Assembly: GCA_031472005.1 (NCBI GenBank)
Contig: PZJY01000004.1
Span: 3,136,556-3,200,555 of the forward strand
Origin: Tetracladium setigerum
Lineage: Eukaryota > Ascomycota > Leotiomycetes > Helotiales
Length of the DNA: 64,000 bases
Direction: 5' to 3'
In this document: one piece after another, positions 11,295 through 21,546 of the stretch
How positions within the stretch are numbered: position 1 is the first letter of the stretch
Layout of the letters: each line of letters begins with the position of its first letter
Program-made: the position numbers and the translations under genes
Notes under the pieces: generated by a model
Seen by the model: only the letters and a program-made list of their open reading frames with translations
Database searches by the model: none
What the model was told of the DNA's origin: nothing

Positions 11295-11609
11295 GGGATG
11301 TAGAGTGTTGTTAGTAAGTGTATATCACTGTATGTAGTAGCTAGGTAGGTATGTATAGACCTTTTGTACTTGTATTATCAAAGAAAAACGGAAAACTATG
11401 TTAGAAATGAACAATTTGTACAAGTAGAAATTTTGTTCTTTCGTTCTTCTTGCTGCTCCTCTTTTTTTTCTATATCTACTTGCTGATTTCTGCACCACAA
11501 CTAGAATATGAGTGTTTTGTGATGTTCGAATAGACATTTGGTACACTTTATTAGCATGGTTCCAAGCCAGCCGACTCTGGTCATTGCGCTAATAGTAGTA
11601 TGCAGCAAT
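11295..11609. other. Intergenic, nothing recognised
   Basis: 3' flank of ATP12; no feature seen. Confidence 0.5.
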
Positions 11610-12010
11610 TCAACTTCCTCCCAAGTTTTCAGTATCAACCTCAACGGCATCAACATTAATCTCCTCTATGGACAAATTCCAACCCTCAGGAGCCGAGACC
11701 TTGAAATAGCGACCATTTGAACTTTAGAATTGGGTTGCAAATCGTCTCCTCCTCTAGCTAGATTTGTTCATATCAATGACTTGCATCACCTGAGACGAAG
11801 CAGAGCCTTGTGATGAATTGCCAAGAATTTGGAGCTTGTTCCTGAAGCATTATCTTACACTTCCCGACTCTTCAACAACCTGGCCTTCTTCAATCGTGGC
11901 ACCTTTTCTGATCCGTTGTACCGTCAGGTCCTGGTTTGATAACTTTTACATTTGTGAAGTGATTTGTATCCTCTTGAACTGTAAGAAGGCCATATATGAT
12001 CGGGGGTTGG
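11610..12010 (-). pseudogene. Decayed minus-strand gene of unknown family
   Basis: Read on the minus strand, several protein-like stretches lie in order but are split by stops and frame changes: KGATIEEGQVVEESGS, then a Gln/Ser-rich stretch, then KVSAPEGWNLSIEEINVDAV ending at a TGA (11610-11612). One of the breaks (the TTT run near 11694) would be cured by one base, but in-frame stops remain even if an intron is allowed. I do not recognise the family. It could be an old gene relic or a gene with intron structure that I have not solved. Confidence 0.35.
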
Positions 12011-12406
12011 TATTGTCAGATATTCTTGTGGCATGGCCTGTATAAGACGTCACCACTAAAGATGATACTTTCTCAAATTAAGCGAACAAAGATTCTACTT
12101 AGGACGGTGTGGTTATAGTAAACTCAATGAAATAAAATAATGTAAAATCTGTGGCTGCGGCTAAGGTTACGGCTACGGCTACGGCTACGATGTCTCTATC
12201 AACACATACCCCGCTCTCCGACCAAACTTTTGTGTAACACAATGAGCATGTTCCCTCTTTGAAAATTTCGTCTATATAACCAGCTTGCCTCCCTCAAATT
12301 TTCATTTTCATTCCCACTTCTTCTCTTACGCTCGACAGTACGACGATATTTGCATCCTCTCCTGCCTAACGAGAAAACTACCTTGCCGAGACAAACATCA
12401 ATCTTC
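12011..12406. other. Intergenic, short GGCTAC tandem repeat
   Basis: Near 12150-12190 the hexamer GGCTAC is repeated about four times. The remainder is the promoter and 5' leader of the next gene. Confidence 0.5.
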
Positions 12407-13303
12407 ATGACTATGGCAGCTCAGCCCGCACCAACGACCGAAAACGTACAAATTCCAGGTCTCCTCCGTGTGCCACTGGAGCTACGTAGCCAGATTTACC
12501 GTTACTTGATTCCGACAAAGCGAATTCTCGAAGTATCCCATCCTCACTTTCGATATACGATCTCCTACAAAAGAACACTGGATTATAACCTGTCCACATT
12601 GGAAACAGAGGATAGCGATTCTGAACCCGATCCACCAAAATGCACACGCACGAAAGATATTAAGGATTTTGGTGGCTGTACAAACTCAACATACGAAATA
12701 GATGAGGATGAAGTCACTACCTTTTGGGGCAAAGACAGAAAGAAGAATAGCGTTTTTTTGGTGTGCAAGCAAATTTCAGATGAAGCACTGGATATTTTGT
12801 ATGGCGAGAATGGGTTCAAGCATTATCTCCATTTCGACGGAGATCTTAGTCTCAAGAGTAATTTTTCGGATGGGAACAGACGCCGAATTCGAACACTGCT
12901 CCTTACAGCAGAGCACAGGGGCTGGATCGGGGACATTACCCCCGACATTGCAATGTGGTCTTCTATTATTCCGACGTTGAAAGTTTTGCGCCTGGTTGTG
13001 GCCCAGCCTGTCCAAACGACAGAGTGGAATGCTCCTCCACTTGAACAGGAAATGGAGAGCTGGTTTAAGTTCATGCGAGCGTTTCTGAAATGTTTTCATC
13101 ATTTACTGGGAGGCAAGTTGCTGGAGGTGGATTTCAATGGGGCAACAGAGACGCGCGAGGTGGTGAAGGAATGTATGTTAGGTGGATATCGTGAAGTACG
13201 ATGCCGACTTGCCGGTGATCTCATGTTTCGGAGAGGTCCGTTTTCGTACGAATCAGGGTATTGGGATGATTTTGATGGAGGCTTTGGGTCGTGGGATGCA
13301 TAG
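12407..13303 (+). CDS. 2EXR/DUF7730-type F-box-like protein
   Basis: Single exon, 298 aa, from the first ATG at 12407 (another follows at 12413). The N-terminal GLLRVPLELRSQIYRYLIP and the FLVCKQISDEALDILYGENG block 90 residues later are the two hallmarks of a large Pezizomycotina family (2EXR/DUF7730) with an F-box-like start. Members are numerous and mostly uncharacterised; a role as an F-box adaptor is often suggested but not shown. An acidic linker (ETEDSDSEPD) separates the motifs. The C-terminus is Gly/Asp/Trp-rich. The frame is intact. Confidence 0.75.
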   Translation: MTMAAQPAPTTENVQIPGLLRVPLELRSQIYRYLIPTKRILEVSHPHFRYTISYKRTLDYNLSTLETEDSDSEPDPPKCTRTKDIKDFGGCTNSTYEIDEDEVTTFWGKDRKKNSVFLVCKQISDEALDILYGENGFKHYLHFDGDLSLKSNFSDGNRRRIRTLLLTAEHRGWIGDITPDIAMWSSIIPTLKVLRLVVAQPVQTTEWNAPPLEQEMESWFKFMRAFLKCFHHLLGGKLLEVDFNGATETREVVKECMLGGYREVRCRLAGDLMFRRGPFSYESGYWDDFDGGFGSWDA

Positions 13304-13917
13304 TGTGGCTATGTGCTAGGGAACTGCGTTTGAACGATCTTTACCTTTGGCCTTTTGTCTTGGATCTTACTTGGCGCTTTGGATTTTTAAGTTGTGTCTA
13401 TTACTGAACATTAATTTACATTTTACAAATAAAGCGATGTAGGAGTATGTCCCGAAGCCGTTTGAGATGGCCCTTAAACTAAGAACACGTTGGCCCCGTC
13501 AACAATTAACGACCTGGATTTGAGAGAACAACCCGGACAGCCACTCACTTTGACTTTATTCTTCATGATGGGAACAGTTATTGGGGGATTGGACCTATAT
13601 AGATATAATTTCCAGCCAGTAATCACAAAAGAGTAGAGTGAGCGGGAGTGCCAAGAAATTAAGCGAGCCAGAGGAGTAACATCGTGAGGCACATCCCCGC
13701 AGATAATTGATGGGCTCCATTTGCGGCTGTCTTCGATAGTATCTACAGATAACAGCTGTCATTAGGTGCGGAGGAAATACAGTTCCTCAAATGTTTTATG
13801 TCGTGACTTTAAAAATACAAAGTTTTCAGGAAAAGAAAAGGGAAAAAAGAAACCCGAAAAAAGACCGAACTTGTGAAAAATAAATGCAAAAAGAAAAGAT
13901 ACCAATAGCAACAATCC
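13304..13917. other. Intergenic, nothing recognised
   Basis: An A-rich tract lies at about 13830-13910. No gene seen. Confidence 0.5.
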
Positions 13918-15538
13918 ATGGTTCCAAAAACATACGAGGTTTTCAAGCTCAGCGTGGCAAGGTCTCTATCAATCCTTCATACATTGAACGGCACGTCTGT
14001 TCACCTGGAGATCTCTCAACTGACAACTGCAAGACGTAAATTCAAGCAGGCTGTATGGCTCGATGAGATCTGGAGATACTGAAAGGATGCCCATGACAGG
14101 GAAGGTAGTGTCTTTATCCATTTATTCGAGATTGCGAAAGCTCGTGGTCAAGTTAAACCTCGAGTGTGTTTTGAAAAGACGACACAGTGGTTTGACATTT
14201 ATTCGAGGATTTCGGTTGAACGAATACATCTTCATCACTCTTCCCATCCCAAGTCTTGCGCATTCATGTAGTAAATCTCGAGGGCAATTGGTTCGCTAGA
14301 ACAAGTGGTCTCAGGCAAAAACGGGACCTGTTTGATAGCACGGGGAGGGTGCCAGCAGTGTTGGAGTGCTGCAAATTACCGGGGGGGGGGGCAGCAAGGA
14401 AATGGAGAATGGCTGAGGAACACTTGTAGTGATTCGAAGCAGAAGAAAAGTGTCCAATAAGACCTGAAAGATACTGGCACGGGTGGGAAGTTTCAAATCA
14501 AGGCATCGAGGCATATGAAAATAGTTCCGGACACTTGGACGAGAAAGAGACTCCCCAAGGTTGTCCATTCCTACCCTCCAAAATTTGTGGGTCAGTCTGA
14601 AAACATCCCTACTACCCTGGATGTTGACGGCAAAATTGTCGCATCGTACTTCAAAAATGAGAAGGTATGCGACCCAACATTCTTGCGACGGTCACAATCA
14701 TCGAGAACGAAGTATCGGTCGAACGCCTTTCCCCGCTCTTTGGACTTAAAGTTTCCGACGAATCAAAGAATTGGGTTGAAGAATTGATGAATAACTTTAA
14801 AATTAAAGAGTTCAGAATGAAAAATATCTGGAAGTTGGTTTGGTGGAAGTCAATGTCATAGACCCTCTTGCATAGATTGACCATGTCCTTGACCTCATGT
14901 TGATCCTCATCAATGCCCCGGCATTCGATAGTACAGTAGTACCAGCCAATACGAAGAGTTTCATGAAGTGGCAGCTACTCGTGAATTCGCTGTACGATCT
15001 GGAATTAGAACACGAAATGATCGGTCGAATCGATGTCCCCGAGTGCAACCCAGCAGGCTCCCTAACGATAGAGTATTATGGAGTCTTTTGCCTGAACTAC
15101 ACAACCAAACCAAACAAGAGTGATTAGGCTGCATATGAGACTCCAGTCAACTTCATGAACTTTGCAACTCATCGAACCGTTTATTGCAAAGCTTCTAGCG
15201 GTTAATGGGGTACATTGTCGATGACCCACGATCCATTGGCAGCATCACAAGTTGCTAACGAGATTGTGGGCCTCCTTTAAAATGTGGGGAAAGTTTACGA
15301 TAGAAAAATTAACTGGTCAACGATTGGACAGCATTGTCGCGATCGTTAGTCGGCCACAGTGTTGTCGGATGATTTAGCAGTCGCCGAGAGAATTTTGCAA
15401 CGTTGGATGGATTTAGATTAGAAGGGAAGTATTACTATGGATTGATACGAGAGTCAATCATCAATGAACTTTGCATCTACCTGTAAAAATGAAGAATTGC
15501 TACCATTCACCAGACCCATTATGCTGGCGGTTAGGTGA
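13918..15538 (+). pseudogene. Long decayed ORF of unknown family with about ten in-frame stops
   Basis: From ATG 13918 one frame reads as good protein to about 14660 (for example EIAKARGQVKPRVCFEKTTQ and GQSENIPTTLDVDGKIVASY), interrupted by TGA 14080, TAG-TAA 14269-14274 and TAA 14458. After a one-base shift near 14662 it continues (NILATVTIIENEVSVERLSP), shifts again in the A run near 14820, and runs to TGA 15536 through stops at 14873, 15125, 15203, 15278, 15347, 15419 and 15443. Most of these are explicable as CAA/CAG or TGG codons hit by C-to-T or G-to-A changes. Codon texture between the stops is good, so the decay looks recent. I do not recognise the family. Confidence 0.6.
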
Positions 15539-16191
15539 GACTTGCAATTACAACTGACGACCATGAGAGAAGAAATCCATTTGGAATATCCGAAGTAATC
15601 TATCCAACCTCTCTCTTTTTGATTACAAATCAAACTCTACAATACATTCCTTGCAATAACTACCTAGGTAACTTCATCTCCAACGTGTGACAAAGTTTCA
15701 AAAATCAGCTGTTCAGGATATATCTCGGACAAAAACCTGATCAAATGATACTGAGTAAGGATTGATTTTGCTTATTAAACCTCCCTCCTCGTATTCCGTC
15801 CCCCGCCACCCGCATAAACGAGCCGCCACAACCTTCGTACAAGCTTCAATACCCCAGCATTTCTGCATTTCACATCTCGAAGCTTCAGATTCCCATGTTC
15901 ATTTTCCCGAAGCGGCTTAGCTCAGGTACGCGGGTGATTATTAACTGTTGCAGTATCCACGATTTGATCAATCATTACATCACTCAACACGAGAATTCTA
16001 TTATTGGTTTGTTTATTTGTTTGTTTGTTATTGAAGGTATAAAACAAGAGCTCTCCTTCGTTGAATACACCTTTTTATCCACTCAAAATCAATCCATTCA
16101 TCAATCCACTCGCTCAATCAACCTCCTCATCTCACTCTCACCCATTTCGTCCCTAATCCACCTCCTCACCTCACAAAAACAACCGCCCAAA
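15539..16191. other. Promoter region of the cysteine-rich secreted protein gene
   Basis: No gene supported. The last 150 bases are C/T-rich with repeated TCAATC and TCATC words, as in strongly expressed fungal genes. An in-frame extension of the next gene up to 15895 is rejected because ATG 16192 starts a clear signal peptide. Confidence 0.5.
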
Positions 16192-17141
16192 ATGCAATAC
16201 CAAAGCATCCTCCTCCTCGCTACCCTAGCAACCAGCGCTCTCGCCAACCCATCCACCCTCAACAACCGTCAAGCCTCCGTCTGCGACCAACAGCGAGCAA
16301 CCTGCGGTGCCGCCCCAGGCGCAAACCAATCCCTCTGCGCCGTCCAAAAGGAAACCTGCGACGCCTGCGAAGTCGCCTACGAATCCTACGTCACCTCCCC
16401 TGGCTCCAACAAATCCCTCGCCGCCTCTCTCCGTAATGAGTGTTTCGCTGCCTCAACCGTCGGAACTGGAGAAGGAGTTGCAGCTATCATTGCAAGCTTG
16501 AGCGCTGCTCAAAACGGCGGTGCCGCTGCTACTTCGACTTCCGCTGCTGCTCCATCTTCAACTTCCTCTTCTGCACCAGCTGCCACCACCGCTGCTACTG
16601 TTTGCGATCAGCAACGTCTTGATTGCGGTTCTGCTCCAGGTGCTAACCAATCGTTGTGTGCTGTTCAAAAGAACTCTTGCGATGCTTGTGAGGCTGCATA
16701 CGAAGCCTATGTCACCTCTCCAGGCTCCAACAAGTCTTTCGCTGCCTCGAACCGTAATGCATGCTTTGCTGCTTCGAAGGAAGGAGCTGGGGATGGTGTC
16801 GCTGCTTTCATTGCTAGCTTCAGTGCTGCTCAAGGTGGTGCTGCTACTGCCACTCCTACCAGTATGTTCCTTTTTCCATTTTCCATTTTCCAACTCCCAT
16901 CTTCTCCAGACCCAAAATCGTATACTAATTGAATTTAGCTTCCGTCGCCCCAAGCTCAACTGCCTCGATCACCACTGTCACTTTCATCAATCCTGTTGTG
17001 ACTGTCAAGCCAACTGCCGGTAACGTCACCACCGCTTCGCCAACTTCGAGCCACCCAGCTCAATACACCGGTGCTGCTGGATCTCTGAAGCCCGTGGGAG
17101 TTATGGGAGCCTTGATGTTTGGTGCCGCTCTCGTTTTCTAA
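16192..17141 (+). CDS. Secreted GPI-type protein with a duplicated six-cysteine module
   Basis: Exons 16192-16861 and 16939-17141 give 290 aa. A signal peptide (MQYQSILLLATLATSALA) is followed by two copies of a module of about 60 residues, each with six cysteines spaced alike: VCDQQR..C..APGANQSLC.. and again after an Ala/Ser/Thr linker. Both modules carry the NQSLC and GSNKS sequons. A Thr/Ser-rich stalk and a hydrophobic tail (GVMGALMFGAALVF) fit a GPI anchor, so the protein is probably cell-wall bound. I do not recognise a named family. The two modules use different synonymous codons: mainly C-ending in the first, T-ending in the second. Confidence 0.8.
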
Positions 17142-17311
17142 ACGATCGATCTTGAGTTCATGTCTTTGCATGTAATACTAGCGCGTTAGTGTAATTGTAA
17201 TGTCAATCTTTGATGACATGGATACCGGAGTTAGACAAAATTAATCAAAAAGCTCTTTCAAAATCTTGAGCAGAAAAAGGGGTGTCCATAATCTATGATC
17301 AGTTCTATCAT

Positions 17312-18871
17312 CTATTTATTCTCAGCCTCAGCCTTAGCCTCAGCTTCTAAACGCTTCTTCTCCTCGCCAACCTCGTCAACTAAGGTAATCAAATTAGTAT
17401 GATATATATAACACATCAGGAAGAAAACTTACCATAACCCTCCGTCTTCATATCACTCAATCCCAAATCTTCCTCCTCCTCGGCCGTCCTTTCATATTCC
17501 TCACTCTCAATCTGTGGGTCGTCCTCCGGCGACATCAGATTCTGAACGTAACTACTTGCCAATGGATCTTTCAAAATGATGGTAAACTTGCGCTCCCCAG
17601 CAATTGCGAGTGCAATTCCATCAAAGAACTCCTTCCACTTCGTCTTACTCTCACTCTCAAGTCCATCACCTCCGTCACCAGTGTCATAGATTTGACCATG
17701 CAAATCATCTCGAACTTGGGTCAAGAGTCCTTCAACAGTTGTGAATCTTCCACCCAGAGTACCAGGATTGACACTGAGTCCAAGTTCTGGACATTCCAGA
17801 GCACAACTCTCGCTCTTCAAAATATCTCGTGCAAGATCCGTAGCATTTTCAACCTTGAGAATGATCTTCTTGCCCTTCTCTGGAACCTCGCCGCCAGTCT
17901 TCACCTCGTTCGATCGATACCCGCAGTGGTCACAGACGGTACTCATGATAACGACTTGCTTGAAATGAGGAATTTCCACCATCTTCATGTGTGTAATGCA
18001 ATGCTTTGTGCATCCTGGGCATGTCGCGGGAAAGAGTAAACCTCGTTGGGAATAATGTCATCATCCCCCACAGGGGCAGTCTCCTCAGCTGGCTCCTCTC
18101 CCTCTCCAAGACCCAGTGCCGAGTTTTGTTCTGGTGTACGAGAATATTCAACCTTGGACCACTTTCCAACACCATCTTTCTGGTCTGGCTCGATCCACGA
18201 GTTTCCAGCAGGATCGTCGACAGAAATCCGGAATGGGAATGCGTTTCCTGCGACCATATCCTTTCCTTTGGCGATAATCTCTTCAATCTTCGCATAGACT
18301 TCTGGCGCCTGTTCTTTCCGTGCCGGCTGTCCCACCTCCAGATCCTCCAATATCATGGTCAATATGCCCTCCACATTTGTAAGCTGTCCGCGACCCGCTG
18401 GAACTTCGAGGTCGAGTTCAATAAATTTGACAACGCAAGTATCCGATTTGACGAGTTGTCGGGCAAAGTCAGACATGGTCCTCAATCGTAGTTCATATCG
18501 CGATCCTTTCTGTTGAATTTCGCCGGCAGATTGGATCTCGGAGTTCTTGAATGAACAGTGTGGGCAGTAGAAGGACATGATGATGATCTCGCGGAAGAAA
18601 GGAATTCGAGTAAGGAGGAGTCGTGTTAGTCCCTGCAGAAGTTAGAAAAGCAAAATCCCAAAGCTGATGATATACTCACATTCTCGCGACAGTTCATACA
18701 CAAACTCTCAATCTCATCAACGAGTTGCGGTTCATCAGTTGACTCAGCGCCCTCAGTCTGTGGCTCGCCATTCTTGTTGTCGGTAGTGAGCGTCTCTGCT
18801 TTCTTTCCGATACTCTCGAAGAAGTCGTCAAAGGCGGCGCCATCAACCTTTTCTTGTCCGTTGGTCGACAT
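17312..18871 (-). CDS. ZPR1: Zinc-finger protein Zpr1 (one frame break)
   Basis: Zpr1 binds eEF1A and acts as its dedicated folding chaperone, and is essential for growth in yeast. Exons, in transcript order, are 18680-18871, 17433-18632 and 17312-17379. The protein has two tandem ZPR1 domains: the first with CMNC..CPHC (from about residue 58), the second with TCPGC..VCDHCGYRSNEV. Between them the frame breaks at the AAA run 18031-18033 (TTT on the coding strand). One added base restores FPATCPGC and makes the CDS 1461 nt, 486 aa, exactly in frame through both introns. A real frameshift here would remove the second domain of an essential protein, so an assembly error is far more likely. Confidence 0.95.
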
Positions 18872-19115
18872 TTTGTAGAATGTTACTGTTGTTGTTGTGT
18901 TGGTGACAGACCTTGGTGGGGTGGCGGGGTACTTTTTGAATATTTTTTGACAAGGCTGATGGCGTTAAAGCGGCGGGAGATAATGACATCCTTGGGGATT
19001 TGTATGGAAGGCAATGGAGGGAAAATCGGATTGGAAATGCGATTGAGGATGGATGGAGATTGAAGAAAAGCGAGAAGGTGTATCGCAGTCCAAGTAAGGC
19101 TTTCTCTCCAACAGT

Positions 19116-19649
19116 TCATGATTTCTTCATAAAATCCATCAAATCCAACCCAAAGCCTGTAGTAGATTGTGACTGTGATTCCTTTTGTCTCGCCAGAATT
19201 GCTGCCAATCCACCTTTCTTCGACTTTGGTTGTTTCTTCTTGACATTCGAGGGTGAGGAGGCCACAAAATTCTCCGGGGGTATGGTACTCTTCTGTGCAG
19301 AAAGTGCATTCCGTGAGCCCTTTACAGGTAGATCAAGAGGTAATCGCGTCGTCCGTTTACAAGAGTCGCACGTATAAATCATGACCCTCGGTGTCGATGC
19401 TTTCGCACCCTTCTGCCTCTTCACAACTCCGTTTGTGCCCATATCCAGCCTGCCTTCCCATCCCGGTACTATAATTGCTCCACATGCGCCGCATGATGTT
19501 CGATGTTCGGGCGCATCGAGGTTGTGGTCGTGAAGAAGGGCATTGTGCTTTGACATAAGATGTCGCGAAGTCTCTGGCGTAGGAACAGCAAGAAGATGCG
19601 CTGCCTCGTTCAAAAATCGTAGACGCGCCGCCAAATCTGGAGATGCCAT
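19116..19649 (-). CDS. RNase P/MRP subunit, Rpr2/Rpp21/Snm1 family
   Basis: Single exon, 177 aa. The family zinc ribbon is visible: SCGACGAIIVPGWE and, about 50 residues later, YTCDSCKRTTRLPL (CxxC..CxxC). An N-terminal helix (RLRFLNEAAHLLA) is also typical. Such subunits belong to nuclear RNase P (tRNA 5' processing) or RNase MRP (pre-rRNA processing); Rpr2 and Snm1 cannot be separated by eye. The C-terminus is Lys/Ser-rich. It is head-to-head with DBR1, with 204 bp between the two start codons. Confidence 0.85.
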   Translation of the reverse strand: MASPDLAARLRFLNEAAHLLAVPTPETSRHLMSKHNALLHDHNLDAPEHRTSCGACGAIIVPGWEGRLDMGTNGVVKRQKGAKASTPRVMIYTCDSCKRTTRLPLDLPVKGSRNALSAQKSTIPPENFVASSPSNVKKKQPKSKKGGLAAILARQKESQSQSTTGFGLDLMDFMKKS

Positions 19650-19853
19650 TGTGGTATAATCGTATCTGGAGACGAAATTTGAGACTTGTCGTGACGTGTT
19701 GTGTGAGCGGCGAGGAAAGCAAGCAAGCGAGGCTTCATTTCTTTTCTCCCTCTGCAGCCTCCTTCAGCCTTGACAACAAAACCAACCCCACCACAACAAC
19801 GCAACAAATTGGCTGCACATATATCTGCCTGTCAAGATCAATTGTTACCTAAC
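19650..19853. promoter_or_regulatory. Shared bidirectional promoter of the RNase P/MRP subunit gene and DBR1
   Basis: 204 bp separate the two divergent start codons, so regulatory elements for both genes must be shared or overlap each other. No specific factor motif is identified. Confidence 0.5.
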
Positions 19854-21546
19854 ATGGAGACCAAACTCCACGAAGCACAAGGCTTGCGAATTGCAGTAGA
19901 AGGCTGCGTAAGTTTCCTCTCCAACCTTACGAACATCCACCAAACATCAATAGGGTCACGGCACATTGCATGCAATCTACGAGTCTGTCAAGAAGGCTTG
20001 CGAAGTTCGAGGATGGGAGGGGGTTGATCTTTTGATAATTGGAGGGGATTTCCAAGTATCACTCACTTCCTGTCAACCTTCCAGACGTGACTGACATCCC
20101 TAGGCTATACGAAATGCAAACGACCTCGTCGTAATGTCATGCCCGGTCAAGTTCCATGCCATAGGAGACTTCCATGCCTATTACAGCGGCAAAGTTCAAG
20201 CACCGTACCTCACGATATTCATTGGAGGCAACCATGAAGCAAGCAGCTATATGTGGGAGTTGTATTATGGAGGTTGGGCCGCACCAAACATCTACTACAT
20301 GGGAGCTGCAAACGTTGTTCGATTGGGCGGCGTGAGGATAGCGGGAATGTCTGGAATATGGAAAGGATACAATTACAACAAACCCCACCATGAACGACTC
20401 CCATATAATCAAGACGACATCAAATCTATCTACCACATACGCGAGCTAGATGTCCGGAAATTACTACAAATTCAGACTCAAGTCGACATCGGCATCAGTC
20501 ATGACTGGCCAAAAGCCGTCGAGAGACATGGGGATCATCGAGGCCTGTTCAGATCGAAACCCTTCTTCGAACAAGAATCAAAAGACGGCACCCTTGGGAG
20601 CACAGCAGCGGCATATGTGATGGACCGTTTGCGACCCCCATATTGGTTTGCAGCTCACATGCACGTCAAATTTGCGGCCACAAAAGTCTACGATGCTCCT
20701 GCTCCAGCAGTATTGGCACCAGCCAGCGTGAAAGTCGCCAATAATTCGGATGAGATAGATCTCGACGATGATGAAGACACCCCACCTCCTTCACCCCCAC
20801 AAGCAGAAGACAGAACAGGTGAAAAACAACAAGCTGCTGTATCGGAGGAGCTTCGAGCACAACTGCCTGCCGCATTCTCCAAACCCCCACCCTCTCAACG
20901 TACACAACCCGGCTTGCCGGTACCACCAGATGTGACCAACACGACGGTTCGGTTTCTTGCATTGGACAAGTGCCTCCCCGGACGGAAGTTTCTGCAATTA
21001 TTAGAAGTCAGGTCATACCAGGTCAACTCCATGGAAAGAACGCCATCAAAAACCAAGCCAAAGTTTGAGTATGACCCGGAATGGCTAGCGATCACTCGGG
21101 TATTTGCCGCAGATCTTGTCTTGGGAGACCGGAACGCTAGGCCCTCGCTTGATTTGGGAGAAGAACGTTACAAAGCGTTAATTGAAAAAGAAATGGAATG
21201 GATCAATAAGAATGTGGTTGAGAAGAATAAACTTGAGATCCCTGAGAACTTTGAGATTACTGCACCACCGTACGAACTTGGAACTCCGGAAATCGTCAGC
21301 GAAGGCCCAGGCGAATACAGCAATGGACAGACACAACAGTATTGCGAGTTAGTTGGAATCAGCAATAAATTCTTTGCCAGCGAGGATGAGAAAGCGGAAA
21401 GAATGAAGAAGGGGCCGGCAGAGGCCGACCCGAGATTTGAGCGGAGGGGAGGAGGTGGTGGTCATGGGGGAGGCAGAGGATCTGGGGAGGCAGGGGACGA
21501 GGTAGAGGAAGAGGCGGTGGGAGAGGAAGGGGACGGTAACCAATGA
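19854..21546 (+). CDS. DBR1: Lariat debranching enzyme Dbr1
   Basis: Dbr1 cleaves the 2'-5' phosphodiester bond at the branch point of excised intron lariats. Exons are 19854-19907, 19954-20055 and 20104-21546. Metallophosphoesterase motifs are in order: VEGCGHG (C-x-H), IIGGDFQAIRN, FIGGNHEA, GISHDWP and AAHMHVKFAA. The DBR1 C-terminal domain follows after a Pro/Asp-rich insert (about residues 255-320). As written the protein is 532 aa with a Glu-rich tail. One extra G in GGGG 21484-21487 would instead give an RG/RGG-rich tail ending at 21539, as in other fungal Dbr1 proteins; I think that is the true end. Confidence 0.95.

Noticed and set aside
15895..16191. N-terminal extension of the six-cysteine protein to 15895
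   Set aside because: ATG 16192 begins a textbook signal peptide; the upstream in-frame part is leader-like with Ile/Gln/Ser repeats.
18020..18045. A very short intron to explain the ZPR1 frame change
   Set aside because: The only GT-AG pair would be 27 nt and would remove a zinc-ligand cysteine. The same objection applies to the qa-1S and 31255 sites, where candidate introns are below 35 nt.
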